Positions 55,234 through 64,000 of a DNA stretch of 64,000 bases are shown piece after piece (within the stretch, counting starts at the first letter, position 1; the number at the start of each line of letters is the position of its first letter). The notes under the pieces were generated by a model, which made no database searches, was not told where the DNA came from, and saw only the letters and a program-made list of their open reading frames with translations. Source of the DNA: Oscillospiraceae bacterium (GTDB taxonomy: Bacteria; Bacillota; Clostridia; Oscillospirales; Acutalibacteraceae); the NCBI GenBank assembly GCA_031288555.1, contig JAITRE010000019.1:26833-90832 (forward strand), in the 5' to 3' direction. Made by a program: the position numbers and the translations under genes.

Positions 55234-56520
55234 GTGGTATATTTTATGGAATTAACTCAAATTAAAAGTAATAGACTAGAAGATTCTTATTTTATAGGAG
55301 TTCATGAATCTGGACTTAAAGTATATATATACCCAAAAACAACTCATTCATCTTTTGCTATTTTAGGCACTAAATTTGGTTCTATAAATACAAAATTTAT
55401 TGATGTAGAAACGTCTAAAGAAGTTTGTGTTCCAGATGGCATTGCACATTATCTTGAACACAAGCTTTTTGAAAACGAAGATGGCGACTCTTTTAAAAAA
55501 TTTGCCAAAACAGGTGCTTTTGCGAATGCTTATACATCGTTTGATGTTACTGCTTATCTTTTTTCTTGTACAGAGAATTTTTTTGAATCTTTGGATATAC
55601 TTTTAGATTTTACTCAAAAGCCGTATTTTACAGATAAAAGTGTAGAAAAAGAAAGAGGAATCATTGCACAAGAAATTAAAATGTATGATGACGATCCTTC
55701 TTGGAAGGTTGAAAATAACTTGCTTTTAGCAATGTATCACAAGCATCCAGTTAGAATTAATATTGCAGGAAATGTTGAGTCTATTTTGCGTATAACTCCG
55801 CAGATGCTTTATGATTGTTACAAAAATTTTTACAATTTAAATAATATGACTTTATGTATAACCGGAAATGTCAACAAAGATGACGTTGTTGACATTATAG
55901 AAAAAAAAATAAAGGTTACATCTGCAGTTAAACCAAAGATTATTTTTCCTGAAGAGCCAGATGAAATTTTGAAAAATAGAATTGAACAAAAATTTGATTT
56001 AGCAATACCGAGCTTTAAATTAGGATTTAAAGAGCATGTTGGAAAAAATGATTTATCTTTTGAAAAAATAGTTTTTTCTGATCTAATTTTAGAAGTTTTT
56101 GCGTCTAAGAGTTCAAAATTATACAGAAAGCTTTTAGATGAAAATTTAATAAACAGTTCTTTTGATTTTGATTTTTTTGAAGGGCCTGGATATGCTTCAA
56201 CTGTATTTTCCGGAGAATCGAAAAATCCTGACAAAGTAGGAGATATTATAAGAGAAGAAGTCTTGAAATTTAAAGAAGATGGAATTAAAAAAGACGATTT
56301 TGAAAGAGCTAAAAAAACAATTTATGCAGACTATGTTTCTTTTCTTGATAGTTGTAAAAAAACAGCTGACTTACTTTTTCATTTTTCTTTGAACAATAGA
56401 GATTATTTTTCTTGTATGGAACTTGCTGCCAGTGCAAAACTTGAAGATGTAGAAAAAAGATTAAAAGAAATATTGAATCCAGATAAATCTTCTTTATCTA
56501 TTGTTTCTCCTTTAAAGTAA
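55234..56520 (+). CDS. ymfH: M16-family zinc metallopeptidase, YmfH-like
   Basis: A 428-residue M16 peptidase with the inverted zinc motif 'GIAHYLEHKLFE' (HxxEH) and downstream ligand region 'ERGIIAQEIKMYDDDP'. It pairs with the upstream YmfF-like protein as an active/inactive heterodimer, as in other Firmicutes. Substrate unknown, though in B. subtilis these genes are linked to maturation steps of elongation factor P. AAAGG lies upstream of ATG. Confidence 0.92.
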   Translation: MVYFMELTQIKSNRLEDSYFIGVHESGLKVYIYPKTTHSSFAILGTKFGSINTKFIDVETSKEVCVPDGIAHYLEHKLFENEDGDSFKKFAKTGAFANAYTSFDVTAYLFSCTENFFESLDILLDFTQKPYFTDKSVEKERGIIAQEIKMYDDDPSWKVENNLLLAMYHKHPVRINIAGNVESILRITPQMLYDCYKNFYNLNNMTLCITGNVNKDDVVDIIEKKIKVTSAVKPKIIFPEEPDEILKNRIEQKFDLAIPSFKLGFKEHVGKNDLSFEKIVFSDLILEVFASKSSKLYRKLLDENLINSSFDFDFFEGPGYASTVFSGESKNPDKVGDIIREEVLKFKEDGIKKDDFERAKKTIYADYVSFLDSCKKTADLLFHFSLNNRDYFSCMELAASAKLEDVEKRLKEILNPDKSSLSIVSPLK

Positions 56521-56573
56521 TTGATTTAAGTGATTACGTAGATTTTTGCATTTAAATTTAATTAAAGGAGTGA

Positions 56574-57449
56574 ATGGTTTCTTTTATGGAGGAAGTTTAC
56601 GACGTTTCATTTCCTGCTTTGGGACTTTTATTTAAAATTAAAGCTATTGCATTTGAAATTTTTGATATGCAAGTTAGGTTTTATGGTTTAATATTTGCGT
56701 TTGCTTGTATTTTAGGTCTTGTTTATGTAATGCTTCGTGCTAAGGATTTTGACTTAAACAGAGAAAAGCTTATAGATATTATTTTTTTATCATTAATATT
56801 CGGTATTATTGGGGCACGTTTGTATTATATTGTTTTTTATCCTGATATTGGCTATTATTTTAAAAATCCTTTAAGGGTTTTTTATTTAAATCAAGGTGGA
56901 ATTGCAATTTATGGAGGAATTATAGGTTCGCTTCTACCTGGAGTTATTATGTGTAGAAAAAGGAATATTAAAATTTTGCCTGCTTTAGATTTAGTTTCAA
57001 TAGGTTTAATATTAGGGCAATGTATCGGAAGATGGGGAAATTTTTTTAATCAAGAAGCTTTTGGAACCCAGACAGATCTTCCTTGGGGTATGAAGAGTCA
57101 ATCAACTGATGGAATAGCTGTGCATCCGTGTTTTTTTTATGAATCTATTTGGTGTTTTTTAGGATTTTTAATGTTTCATATTTTAAGTTTTAGATTTAGA
57201 AAATATCAAGGAAGAATTTTTTCATATTACTTAATTTGGTACGGCTTTGGCCGTTTATTTATTGAACAATTGCGAACAGATAGCTTACTAGTTCCAGGAG
57301 TGCCTTGGCTTCGTATTTCTCAAATAATTTCTTTGTTTTCTGTTCTTTTGGGTACAATAATGATTATTGTTCTTAAGAGAAAGAATTTAAATAATTTTTT
57401 TAGAAATGAAAAGATTAAAAAATTTACTTTCAAAAACGATGTATCTTAA
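56574..57449 (+). CDS. lgt: Phosphatidylglycerol--prolipoprotein diacylglyceryl transferase
   Basis: A 291-residue membrane enzyme with about seven segments, adding diacylglycerol to the lipobox Cys of lipoproteins. Signatures: 'FYGLIFAFACILG', 'IIGARLYYIVFY', 'GIAIYGGIIGSLL', and 'IGRWGNFFNQEAFG' (Lgt motif). It uses phosphatidylglycerol made via PgsA, encoded elsewhere in the window. Substrates in the window could include the GerC-like and DUF6273-like lipoproteins. The start is ATG 56574 or 56586; AAAGGAG lies only 3 bases before the first. Confidence 0.95.
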   Translation: MVSFMEEVYDVSFPALGLLFKIKAIAFEIFDMQVRFYGLIFAFACILGLVYVMLRAKDFDLNREKLIDIIFLSLIFGIIGARLYYIVFYPDIGYYFKNPLRVFYLNQGGIAIYGGIIGSLLPGVIMCRKRNIKILPALDLVSIGLILGQCIGRWGNFFNQEAFGTQTDLPWGMKSQSTDGIAVHPCFFYESIWCFLGFLMFHILSFRFRKYQGRIFSYYLIWYGFGRLFIEQLRTDSLLVPGVPWLRISQIISLFSVLLGTIMIIVLKRKNLNNFFRNEKIKKFTFKNDVS

Positions 57450-57525
57450 AATTTTTTGTTGAATTTCTAAAGTTTAAAAGCAAAATTTTATTTTATTGTT
57501 TAATTTTTTAAAAGTGGTGTTTATT

Positions 57526-59328
57526 TTGTTGTTCTCAAAAGATAATATTAGAAATTTTAGTATTATAGCTCATATAGATCACGGAAAATCTACCATAGCA
57601 GATCGTATTCTTGAAAAAACTAAATCTGTTGATAAAAGAGAGATGTCGAATCAATTACTTGATAATATGGAAATTGAACGCGAGCGCGGAATAACTATAA
57701 AGGCGCGAGCTGTAACTTTGTTTTATAAGGCAAAGAACAACCAAGAATATATGTTTAATTTAATAGATACTCCTGGTCATGTTGATTTCAATTATGAAGT
57801 TTCAAGATCTTTAGCTGCTTGTGAAGGCGCAATTTTAGTTGTAGATGCATCGCAAGGTGTTGAAGCTCAAACTTTAGCTAACGCTTATCTTGCAATGGAT
57901 GCAAATCTTGAAATAGTTCCTGTTATTAACAAGGTTGATTTGCCTAACGCAGACCCTGAAAGAGTTAAAAAAGAAATAGAAGATATAATAGGTTTGCCTG
58001 CAGCAAAGGCTCCTTTGGTTTCTGCTAAGTTAGGTACTAATATAGAAAGTGTTTTAGAAAAAATTGTTACAGACATTAAAAGTCCAGAAGGAAAATTGAA
58101 TGCACCTTTAAAAGCTTTAATTTTTGACTCTTATTACGATGCTTACAAAGGTGTCATTATTTATGTCAGGATTGTCGACGGAAAACTTAAAACATCAGAT
58201 AAAATCCGTTTTATGGCAACTAATTCAACTTTTGTTATCACTGAATGCGGAATTCTTAGAGCTACTCATTTTGAAAATACCGGTGAACTTTCAGTTGGTG
58301 AAGTTGGGTATATTTCTGCTTCAATAAAAGCGTTATCTGATGTAAAAGTTGGTGACACAGTTACGCTTAATGATAATCCAGCAAAGGTATCTTTACCTGG
58401 ATACAAAGATATACATCCAATGGTTTTTTGTGGTTTTTATTCTTCTGACGGATCTAAATATGAAGATTTAAAAGAAGCGCTTTTAAAACTTAAGCTTTGT
58501 GATTCTTCTCTGCATTTTGATCCGGAAACATCCAATGCACTTGGGTTTGGTTTTCGCTGTGGTTTTTTAGGTATTCTTCATATGGAAATTATACAAGAAA
58601 GGTTAGAAAGAGAGTATAACTTAGAGATAATAACAACGGCTCCAAGTGTTGTTTATAGAGTTAAAACTTATGATAACGATGTGGTTAATGTAGATAATCC
58701 TACAAATTATCCAAGTTCTTCTCAAATAGAATGGGCAGAAGAGCCCATAACGATGGCAAATATTTACTCCCCTGCTGAATATATAGGAAGTATTATGGAG
58801 CTTTGCAAAGAAAAACGAGGAGTTTTCCAGGATATGAAATACCTTGATCAGAAGCGTGTTGAAATTTGTTTTAAACTTCCTTTAAATGAAATTATTCATG
58901 ATTTTTTTGATAAATTAAAGTCTAAGACCAAAGGTTATTCATCCTTTGATTATGAGCTCATAGGGTACGAAAAAACGGATCTTGTTAAGGTAGACATTGT
59001 GCTTTCTGGGGATATTATTGATGCGCTTTCATTTATAGTTCACTTTGAAAGTGCGTACAAAAGGGCTAGACGAATTTGTGAAAAATTAAAAGAAAAAATA
59101 CCTCGTCAATTGTTTGAAATTGCCATTCAAGCATCTATAAATGGTAAAATTATAGCAAGAGAAACAGTAAAAGCTCTCAGAAAAGATGTTATAGCTAAGT
59201 GTTATGGAGGAGATATCACAAGAAAAAGAAAGTTGCTTGAAAAACAAAAAGAAGGTAAAAAACGTATGAAGCAAGTTGGATCTATTGAAATTCCAAACGA
59301 TGCTTTTATTTCTATAATTAAATCTTAA
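57526..59328 (+). CDS. lepA: Elongation factor 4 (LepA)
   Basis: A ribosome back-translocation/assembly GTPase of about 600 residues. '[23 protein letters not shown]' (G1), '[13 protein letters not shown]' (G2), '[31 protein letters not shown]' and '[13 protein letters not shown]' (G4) are clear. The LepA-specific C-terminal domain is present ('[25 protein letters not shown]'). An in-frame TTG at 57496 would add ten residues without support. I place the start at TTG 57526 or 57529, which aligns with the usual N-terminus; the binding site is weak (AAAAGTGGTG). Confidence 0.95.
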   Translation: MLFSKDNIRNFSIIAHIDHGKSTIADRILEKTKSVDKREMSNQLLDNMEIERERGITIKARAVTLFYKAKNNQEYMFNLIDTPGHVDFNYEVSRSLAACEGAILVVDASQGVEAQTLANAYLAMDANLEIVPVINKVDLPNADPERVKKEIEDIIGLPAAKAPLVSAKLGTNIESVLEKIVTDIKSPEGKLNAPLKALIFDSYYDAYKGVIIYVRIVDGKLKTSDKIRFMATNSTFVITECGILRATHFENTGELSVGEVGYISASIKALSDVKVGDTVTLNDNPAKVSLPGYKDIHPMVFCGFYSSDGSKYEDLKEALLKLKLCDSSLHFDPETSNALGFGFRCGFLGILHMEIIQERLEREYNLEIITTAPSVVYRVKTYDNDVVNVDNPTNYPSSSQIEWAEEPITMANIYSPAEYIGSIMELCKEKRGVFQDMKYLDQKRVEICFKLPLNEIIHDFFDKLKSKTKGYSSFDYELIGYEKTDLVKVDIVLSGDIIDALSFIVHFESAYKRARRICEKLKEKIPRQLFEIAIQASINGKIIARETVKALRKDVIAKCYGGDITRKRKLLEKQKEGKKRMKQVGSIEIPNDAFISIIKS

Positions 59329-59396
59329 ATTTTTTAAAATTGTTCAAAAGTAAATTTATTTATTTAGTTATTATATATAATTTTTAAAAATGAATC

Positions 59397-59492
59397 ATGA
59401 TGGACGTCCCCGGTGACAAGCGTATGCTTGCTCAAAAAGCTGCGCAGAAAGCTGTTGAAGAAAATAGGCTACCTTTGATTAAAAGTTTCTAG
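59397..59492 (+). pseudogene. Short GC-richer ORF, possible gene remnant
   Basis: An isolated 31-codon frame starts at ATG ATG (59397/59400) and ends at TAG 59492, encoding 'MDVPGDKRMLAQKAAQKAVE' and a short tail. It has no clear ribosome-binding site. It is clearly richer in G and C than the DNA around it, with codons such as CCC, GCG, CGG and GAC that are unusual here. I do not recognise it. It may be a fragment of a decayed gene between lepA and dapL, or a small peptide gene. Confidence 0.35.
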
Positions 59493-59511
59493 AGTTTTAA
59501 AGATTAATTTA

Positions 59512-60696
59512 TTAAATTAAACTCAAATTTTTTATTCGATCGACAGCCTCTAATGTGTTTTCTTTACTGTTAAACCCAGAAAATCTTATGTAAAAATCGC
59601 CGTTAGAACCAAAACCCGAACCCGGTATAGCGACAATTGCCAAGTTAGTTAATAGAAGATTAAAAAAATCCCATGAATCCATATCATTGGGACATTTTGC
59701 CCAAACATATGGAGAGTTTTCAGAGCCACAATTCCAAATTCCTTTTTCATTAAGAGAGTTGCTTATTAGTTTAGTATTTTCTTTGTAGTAAAAAATATTT
59801 TTTTTTATTTGTTTCTGTCCCTCTTTACTAAAAATGGCTTCTGCGCCGCGTTGAGTTATATAAGATACGCCGTTGCTTTTAGTAGTTTGACGTCGCATCC
59901 ATAATTTATTAACTTGACAACCTTCAAAAATTAAATCATCTGCAATAACTGTATATCCGCACCTAACGCCGGTAAAACCTGCTGTTTTAGAAAAAGAACC
60001 TATTTCTATAGCACATTCTTTTGCGTCTTTAATTTCAAATATACTTCTTGGCAAATTTTCAGAATTTATAAAGGCTTCGTAAGCTGCATCAAATAATATT
60101 ATTGAGCCTTGATTTTTTGCGTACTTTACCCACTTTTCAAGGTTTTCATAAGTGTAAACTGACCCGGTTGGATTGTTGGGCGAACATAAGTAAATTATGT
60201 CTGATTTTATGTCGTTATTTGGCATTGGTAAAAAAAAATTTTCTTTTCTACCATTTAAAAAAACAATTTTTTTCCCCGATAAAATACTAGAATCAATGTA
60301 AGCAGGGTAAGTAGGATCCACAATCAAGACTATATTATCTTCTGAAAAAATTTCTTGAATGTCACCGATATCTCTTCCTGCTCCGTCTCCTATAAAAATT
60401 TCATCTTCATTTAAATTAATGCCTTTTTCTTTGTAATAATTTTTTATTTTTAAACGCAGAAACTTGTAACCTTGTTCAGGCCCGTATCCACGATACGTTT
60501 CTTTTTTTGACATTTCACAAATACTATTATTCATAGCAGAAATAACAGCTTCACAAAGCGGCATTGTTGTGTCTCCTATACCTAGCGAAATTACTTTTTT
60601 CTCTTTGTTTTCTGCAATAAAATCTTTTATTTTACAAGATATTTTGTAGAAAAAATAATCATCTGAAAACTTTAAAAAATTTTTATTTAGTTTCAT
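59512..60696 (-). CDS. dapL: LL-diaminopimelate aminotransferase
   Basis: A 394-residue class I/II PLP aminotransferase that makes LL-diaminopimelate in one step from tetrahydrodipicolinate. DapL traits: 'ISLGIGDTTMPLCEAVISAM', 'YGPEQGYKFLRLKI', 'DPTYPAYIDSSILSGKK', the PLP lysine in 'GSFSKTAGFTGVRCGYT', and 'PYVWAKCPNDMDSWDFF'. It works with DapF (encoded at 62470-63330) to feed meso-DAP to peptidoglycan. AAAGGAATG-type site precedes ATG. Confidence 0.94.
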   Translation of the reverse strand: MKLNKNFLKFSDDYFFYKISCKIKDFIAENKEKKVISLGIGDTTMPLCEAVISAMNNSICEMSKKETYRGYGPEQGYKFLRLKIKNYYKEKGINLNEDEIFIGDGAGRDIGDIQEIFSEDNIVLIVDPTYPAYIDSSILSGKKIVFLNGRKENFFLPMPNNDIKSDIIYLCSPNNPTGSVYTYENLEKWVKYAKNQGSIILFDAAYEAFINSENLPRSIFEIKDAKECAIEIGSFSKTAGFTGVRCGYTVIADDLIFEGCQVNKLWMRRQTTKSNGVSYITQRGAEAIFSKEGQKQIKKNIFYYKENTKLISNSLNEKGIWNCGSENSPYVWAKCPNDMDSWDFFNLLLTNLAIVAIPGSGFGSNGDFYIRFSGFNSKENTLEAVDRIKNLSLI

Positions 60697-60829
60697 GAAA
60701 CATTCCTTTCAGCAAAATTTTTTAAAAAAAGCTGCAAGTACACTTTATTAAGTAAATTGTTACATTTTAGGTATAATGGTTAACAATGTTCTTCTAAAAC
60801 TATTTGTTAAAAATTCAAAGTGATAAATT

Positions 60830-62446
60830 TTAAGTTTTAAAGATGTGATTATTTTTCAAAACCGACGCTTTAATAAATTCTCGAAATAAAGGATGAGCAC
60901 GATTTGGTCTGCTTTTAAATTCTGGATGAAACTGAACAGCAACAAAAAAATTGTTGTTTGATATTTCGAAAGCTTCTATTAGCGAACCGTCTGGCGAAGT
61001 GCCCGAAAAAACAGCGCCAAATTTTATAAATTGCTCTTTAAAACTATTATTAAATTCATATCGATGTCTATGTCTTTCTTTGGTTTCTTTTGTTTTATAA
61101 GCATCCATTAATTTTGAATTTTCTAAAATTTTACAAGGAAATGCACCTAATCGCATAGTTCCTCCTTTGACAATATTTTTCTGTTGATCAGTCATAAGGT
61201 CAATAACATTAAATTTACAATTTTCATCAAACTCTCTAGAACTAGCAGTTTTTATTCCTATAATATTTCTAGCAAATTCTATCGCTGCAACTTGCATTCC
61301 TAAGCAAATTCCTAAAAAAGGTATATTATTTTCTCTAGCGTATTTTACAGATGTAATTTTTCCATGAATACCACGATTTCCAAAACCTCCTGGAACCAAT
61401 ATTCCGTCGCAATCCATAAGAAGAGTTTTAACTGTTTGTTCTTCCACAAGCTCTGAGTCTATCCATTTTATTTCTACTTGAGTGCTAGTTTCATATCCAC
61501 CGTGATTTAAGGCTTCAACAACAGAAAGATACGCGTCGTGAAGTTTTACATATTTACCTATTAAAGCTATTTTTACTTTATTTACTCTATTGCTTATACG
61601 TTCCAACATCTTATTCCATTCACTCATATTTGATTCTTTACATTTTATGTTTAATTCTCTGCAAATAATACTGGAAAAATTGTTTTTTTCAAGCATTAAA
61701 GGAACACTGTAAATAGTTGGTAGATCTAAGTTTTCTATTACACAATCCGGCTTAACATTGCAGAATAAAGATATTTTTTGACGAATATCATCACTTATTT
61801 TTTCTTCACAACGCGCTATAATTACATCAGGATTTATACCTAAAGACCTCAATTCTTTTACAGAATGTTGAGTGGGTTTTGACTTATATTCACCTGAACT
61901 TTTTAAATAAGGAATTAACGTTACATGCAAAAATATACAATTATTCTTTCCGACTTCTATAGAAATTTGTCTTACAGCCTCTAAAAAAGGCCCACTTTCT
62001 ATATCGCCTATAGTGCCTCCTATTTCTGTTATTACAACATCAGCATTTGTTTTTATTCCAACTGAGTAAATAAAAGTTTTTATTTCGTTTGTAATATGAG
62101 GAATTACTTGTATAGTATCGCCGAGATATTTACCAGAACGTTCTTTTGACAAAACATTCCAATAAACTTTACCTGTTGTAAGATTCGAATATTTATTTAA
62201 GTTTTCGTCTATAAATCGTTCATAATGTCCAAGGTCAAGATCTGTCTCAGCCCCGTCTTCAGTAACGAAAACTTCACCGTGTTGATAAGGGCTCATCGTA
62301 CCAGGATCCACATTTATATAGGGATCTAATTTTTGTGCAGCTATTTTTAAACCTCTTGACTTTAAAAGTCTGCCAAGAGAGGCGACTGTTATACCCTTTC
62401 CAAGTCCTGAAACTACACCACCTACCACAAAAACATATTTTGTCAT
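60830..62446 (-). CDS. pyrG: CTP synthase
   Basis: A 538-residue enzyme converting UTP to CTP. Synthetase half: '[20 protein letters not shown]', '[41 protein letters not shown]' and '[17 protein letters not shown]'. Glutaminase half: '[10 protein letters not shown]', 'GICLGMQVA' (nucleophile Cys) and '[17 protein letters not shown]'. The start is ATG 62446 with AAAGGAG 6 bases upstream. An in-frame TTG at 62461 lies before that site. It sits 23 bases downstream of dapF, probably co-transcribed. Confidence 0.97.
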   Translation of the reverse strand: MTKYVFVVGGVVSGLGKGITVASLGRLLKSRGLKIAAQKLDPYINVDPGTMSPYQHGEVFVTEDGAETDLDLGHYERFIDENLNKYSNLTTGKVYWNVLSKERSGKYLGDTIQVIPHITNEIKTFIYSVGIKTNADVVITEIGGTIGDIESGPFLEAVRQISIEVGKNNCIFLHVTLIPYLKSSGEYKSKPTQHSVKELRSLGINPDVIIARCEEKISDDIRQKISLFCNVKPDCVIENLDLPTIYSVPLMLEKNNFSSIICRELNIKCKESNMSEWNKMLERISNRVNKVKIALIGKYVKLHDAYLSVVEALNHGGYETSTQVEIKWIDSELVEEQTVKTLLMDCDGILVPGGFGNRGIHGKITSVKYARENNIPFLGICLGMQVAAIEFARNIIGIKTASSREFDENCKFNVIDLMTDQQKNIVKGGTMRLGAFPCKILENSKLMDAYKTKETKERHRHRYEFNNSFKEQFIKFGAVFSGTSPDGSLIEAFEISNNNFFVAVQFHPEFKSRPNRAHPLFREFIKASVLKNNHIFKT

Positions 62447-62469
62447 TTTTTCTCCTTTCAATTATTATT

Positions 62470-63330
62470 TCAACCGTTTTCTATTTCAACTGATCCTGTA
62501 AAAATTTTTTCAACTTTTCCCGAAAGAAGAAAATTGTTGTTATACAAACTAACTAAAAGATTTCCGCCACGCAATTTAACTAAAATTTCATTATTGTAGC
62601 AATCAGATTTTATAAGATTACTACTAATAGCAGCAGCTACTGTTGCGCAAGATCCCGTGCCACAAGATAATGTTTCTCCACTTCCTCTTTCCCATACACG
62701 AATTTTTATTGTTTTATTATTTAAAATTTCTGCAAATTCTACATTGGTTTTTTTAGGAAAGATTTTGTGATTTTCAAATTTTGGTCCTATTTCTTTTAAA
62801 TTAATTTTAGAAATATTTTTACAAAAAACAACACAATGTGGATTTCCCATGGAAATACAGGTGGCTTTGAAAATTTTATTGTCTATTTTTATAGGAAGAA
62901 AAACAGCGTATTTAGAATCAATATCAACTGGTATATTCTTTGACAGAGTTTCAGCTTTGCCCATATTTGCAGTAAAAACATCAGTTTTACCTTCGTTATT
63001 TTTAACTTCTACAATTCTGCTTTTTGTTTCAATGATAATTTTTTTATTAATAAAATTAAAATTTTTATAATTGTCAAATAAATACTTAGCCACACCTCGA
63101 ACACCGTTTCCACATATATCACCTTCACTTCCATCACTGTTAAACATAATCATTTTAGCATCTGATATATAAGAAGCACAAATCAAAATAACACCATTTC
63201 CACCTATTCCATAATGACGATCACAAAGTTTTTTAATAAGTTTTTGCGAAATATCAAACTTTTTTTTAATACAATCAAAAAAAATATAATCATTGCCACA
63301 AGCTTGAATTTTAGTGAATTTAAGTTTCAA
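62470..63330 (-). CDS. dapF: Diaminopimelate epimerase
   Basis: A 286-residue cofactor-free epimerase converting LL- to meso-diaminopimelate. Both catalytic cysteines are in place: 'GDICGNGVRGVAKYL' and 'SCGTGSCATVAAAI'. 'KIQACGNDYIFFD' opens the protein and 'SMGNPHCVVF' lies in the middle. With dapL it completes the aminotransferase route of lysine/DAP synthesis. It heads the dapF-pyrG-dapL minus-strand group. Confidence 0.96.
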   Translation of the reverse strand: MKLKFTKIQACGNDYIFFDCIKKKFDISQKLIKKLCDRHYGIGGNGVILICASYISDAKMIMFNSDGSEGDICGNGVRGVAKYLFDNYKNFNFINKKIIIETKSRIVEVKNNEGKTDVFTANMGKAETLSKNIPVDIDSKYAVFLPIKIDNKIFKATCISMGNPHCVVFCKNISKINLKEIGPKFENHKIFPKKTNVEFAEILNNKTIKIRVWERGSGETLSCGTGSCATVAAAISSNLIKSDCYNNEILVKLRGGNLLVSLYNNNFLLSGKVEKIFTGSVEIENG

Positions 63331-63425
63331 TATTAACGCTTTCCTTTCAATGAAATTAGTTAAATTAAAGTTTATAATTAATTATGAAAATTTGAGTTTA
63401 GTTAATCATTAAAAGGCAAAGACAT

Positions 63426-63457
63426 TATTAAAAAATCTTGGCACGGTCGCCAAGATT
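63426..63457 (-). terminator. Rho-independent terminator after tRNA-Asn
   Basis: A 9-bp stem, aatcttggc (63434-63442) with gccaagatt (63449-63457), has a 6-base loop and, read on the minus strand, a run of T residues right after it. It is placed directly downstream of the tRNA. Confidence 0.85.
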
Positions 63458-63464
63458 CGTTTAA

Positions 63465-63540
63465 TGGCTCCCCGTGTTGGGCTCGAACCAACGACCCTGC
63501 GGTTAACAGCCGCATGCTCTACCAACTGAGCTAACGAGGA
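63465..63540 (-). tRNA. tRNA-Asn (anticodon GUU)
   Basis: A standard cloverleaf on the minus strand: acceptor TCCTCGT/ACGGGGA with a G-U pair, D-arm with GTTGGTAGAGC, anticodon stem GCGGC/ACCGC with GTT in the loop, and T-arm GGTTCGAGCCC. CCA is encoded at 63465-63467. Confidence 0.96.
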
Positions 63541-63560
63541 TCAAAAAGCATTTTAACTAC

Positions 63561-63589
63561 ATTCTAAAAAAAAGATAAATAAAAGTCAA
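63561..63589 (-). promoter_or_regulatory. Promoter of tRNA-Asn
   Basis: On the minus strand, TTGACT (63589-63584) and TAGAAT (63566-63561) are 17 bases apart and end about 20 bases before the tRNA. Confidence 0.6.
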
Positions 63590-63601
63590 GTCGCTTTAAC
63601 G

Positions 63602-63901
63602 TCTTTTGATAGTAAATTTTTTATCTTCGATTCAGCTTAAAAAATTTTTACAGTATACTACAACTTATAAATTTTAATAAAAAGTGTCAATTACTATTCA
63701 AAAATTTATTTAACAAAAATTTTAATTTTTTTTATTACTTTAAAACTATTGTATAGCTTGATTTTTTATTTTATTTAATATTTTATTTTCAAGTTAGTGT
63801 AAAGATTATATATAATTTTAAACAACTTTCTATGAAATTCTATGTTAAGATATGTCATAGAATATTAAATTTATATTTTTGAAAAGGAGCTATTTAATTT
63901 T
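63602..63901. other. AT-rich upstream region of the last gene
   Basis: No gene is visible. An AAAAGGAG site lies at about 63881-63888, 13 bases before the ATG of the truncated last gene. Confidence 0.4.
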
Positions 63902-64000
63902 ATGAAAAAAATTTTTTCAATTTTTCTTTCTTTGTTATTGTTAATTAATAGTTTTTTAAAAGAGAAAAATTTTACTCATGCTTATGATATTAAGTCACTT
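63902..64000 (+). CDS. Start of a secreted protein (partial)
   Basis: 33 codons are open to the window end. The product starts with a clear signal peptide (MKKIFSIFLSLLLLINSFLK), then 'EKNFTHAYDIKSL'. No lipobox Cys is present, so it is secreted or wall-bound. The family cannot be judged from this length. Confidence 0.6.
   Translation, partial: MKKIFSIFLSLLLLINSFLKEKNFTHAYDIKSL

Overview
The window is very AT-rich DNA. Its cell-envelope genes (LCP ligase, class B sortase, FemAB-like transferase, DapL/DapF) and sporulation genes (sigG, spoIIQ, spoVAC, a GerC-type lipoprotein) point to the Clostridia (low-GC Firmicutes). It also encodes an ATP/ADP translocase of the Rickettsia/Chlamydia type (34517-36037), normally found only in bacteria living inside eukaryotic cells or in plastids. 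Together these suggest an obligate intracellular, energy-parasitic member of the Clostridia. I recall Clostridia endosymbionts of termite-gut protists ('Candidatus Improbicoccus'/'Paraimprobicoccus') being described this way, but I could not check the match. Other signs of reduction are a partial nusA-infB operon, single survivors of germination and spore operons, a riboflavin importer S-component, and no visible T-boxes or glmS ribozyme.

Layout. 1-1881 (-): a large lysine/glutamate-rich protein with a Nif11-like double-glycine leader, cut by the window edge. 2.3-7.4 kb (-): valS, tRNA-Leu, and a solute-binding protein overlapping a dicarboxylate/amino-acid symporter. 7.6-19.2 kb (+): PepV-like dipeptidase, a membrane protein, nusA-ylxR-ylxQ-infB, FemAB-like transferase, sortase B, glmS. 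19.2-25.8 kb (-): DegV, LCP protein, a zinc-finger Clp ATPase, pgsA, a DUF5711-like protein. 26.2-28.8 kb (+): DUF378, GerC-like lipoprotein, SpoVAC, an unknown. 28.8-33 kb: mnmA, tRNA-Ser, leuS. 33.3-38.9 kb: unknown anchored protein, ATP/ADP translocase, RibU-like S-component, XRE regulator, glycosyltransferase 8 with an N-terminal export signal. 39.2-45.5 kb (-): a five-gene operon for an NHLP/NHLM-type peptidase-ABC exporter with an anti-sigma-type kinase and its STAS antagonist. 45.8-49.1 kb: a DUF6273-like lipoprotein divergent from a second Nif11-leader protein carrying an HD/SidE-phosphodiesterase-like domain. 49.1-50.8 kb (-): sigG, spoIIQ. 51-59.3 kb (+): Ca2+ P-type ATPase, YmfF/YmfH peptidases, lgt, lepA. 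59.5-63.5 kb (-): dapL, pyrG, dapF, tRNA-Asn. The last 100 bases start a secreted protein.

How it may work together. The most interesting inference is a protein-export system. The exporter has an intact C39 leader peptidase. Two large proteins in the window (1-1881 and 47504-49081) carry closely similar leaders of 84-88 residues ending in Ile-Ser-Gly-Gly, but their cargo does not look like bacteriocin: one is a coiled, Lys/Glu-rich protein with a polyproline tract, the other has a predicted phosphodiesterase domain. In an intracellular bacterium that imports host ATP, a bacteriocin-type exporter reused to deliver large effector proteins into the host is a testable hypothesis. The kinase/STAS pair at the head of the operon suggests partner-switching control.
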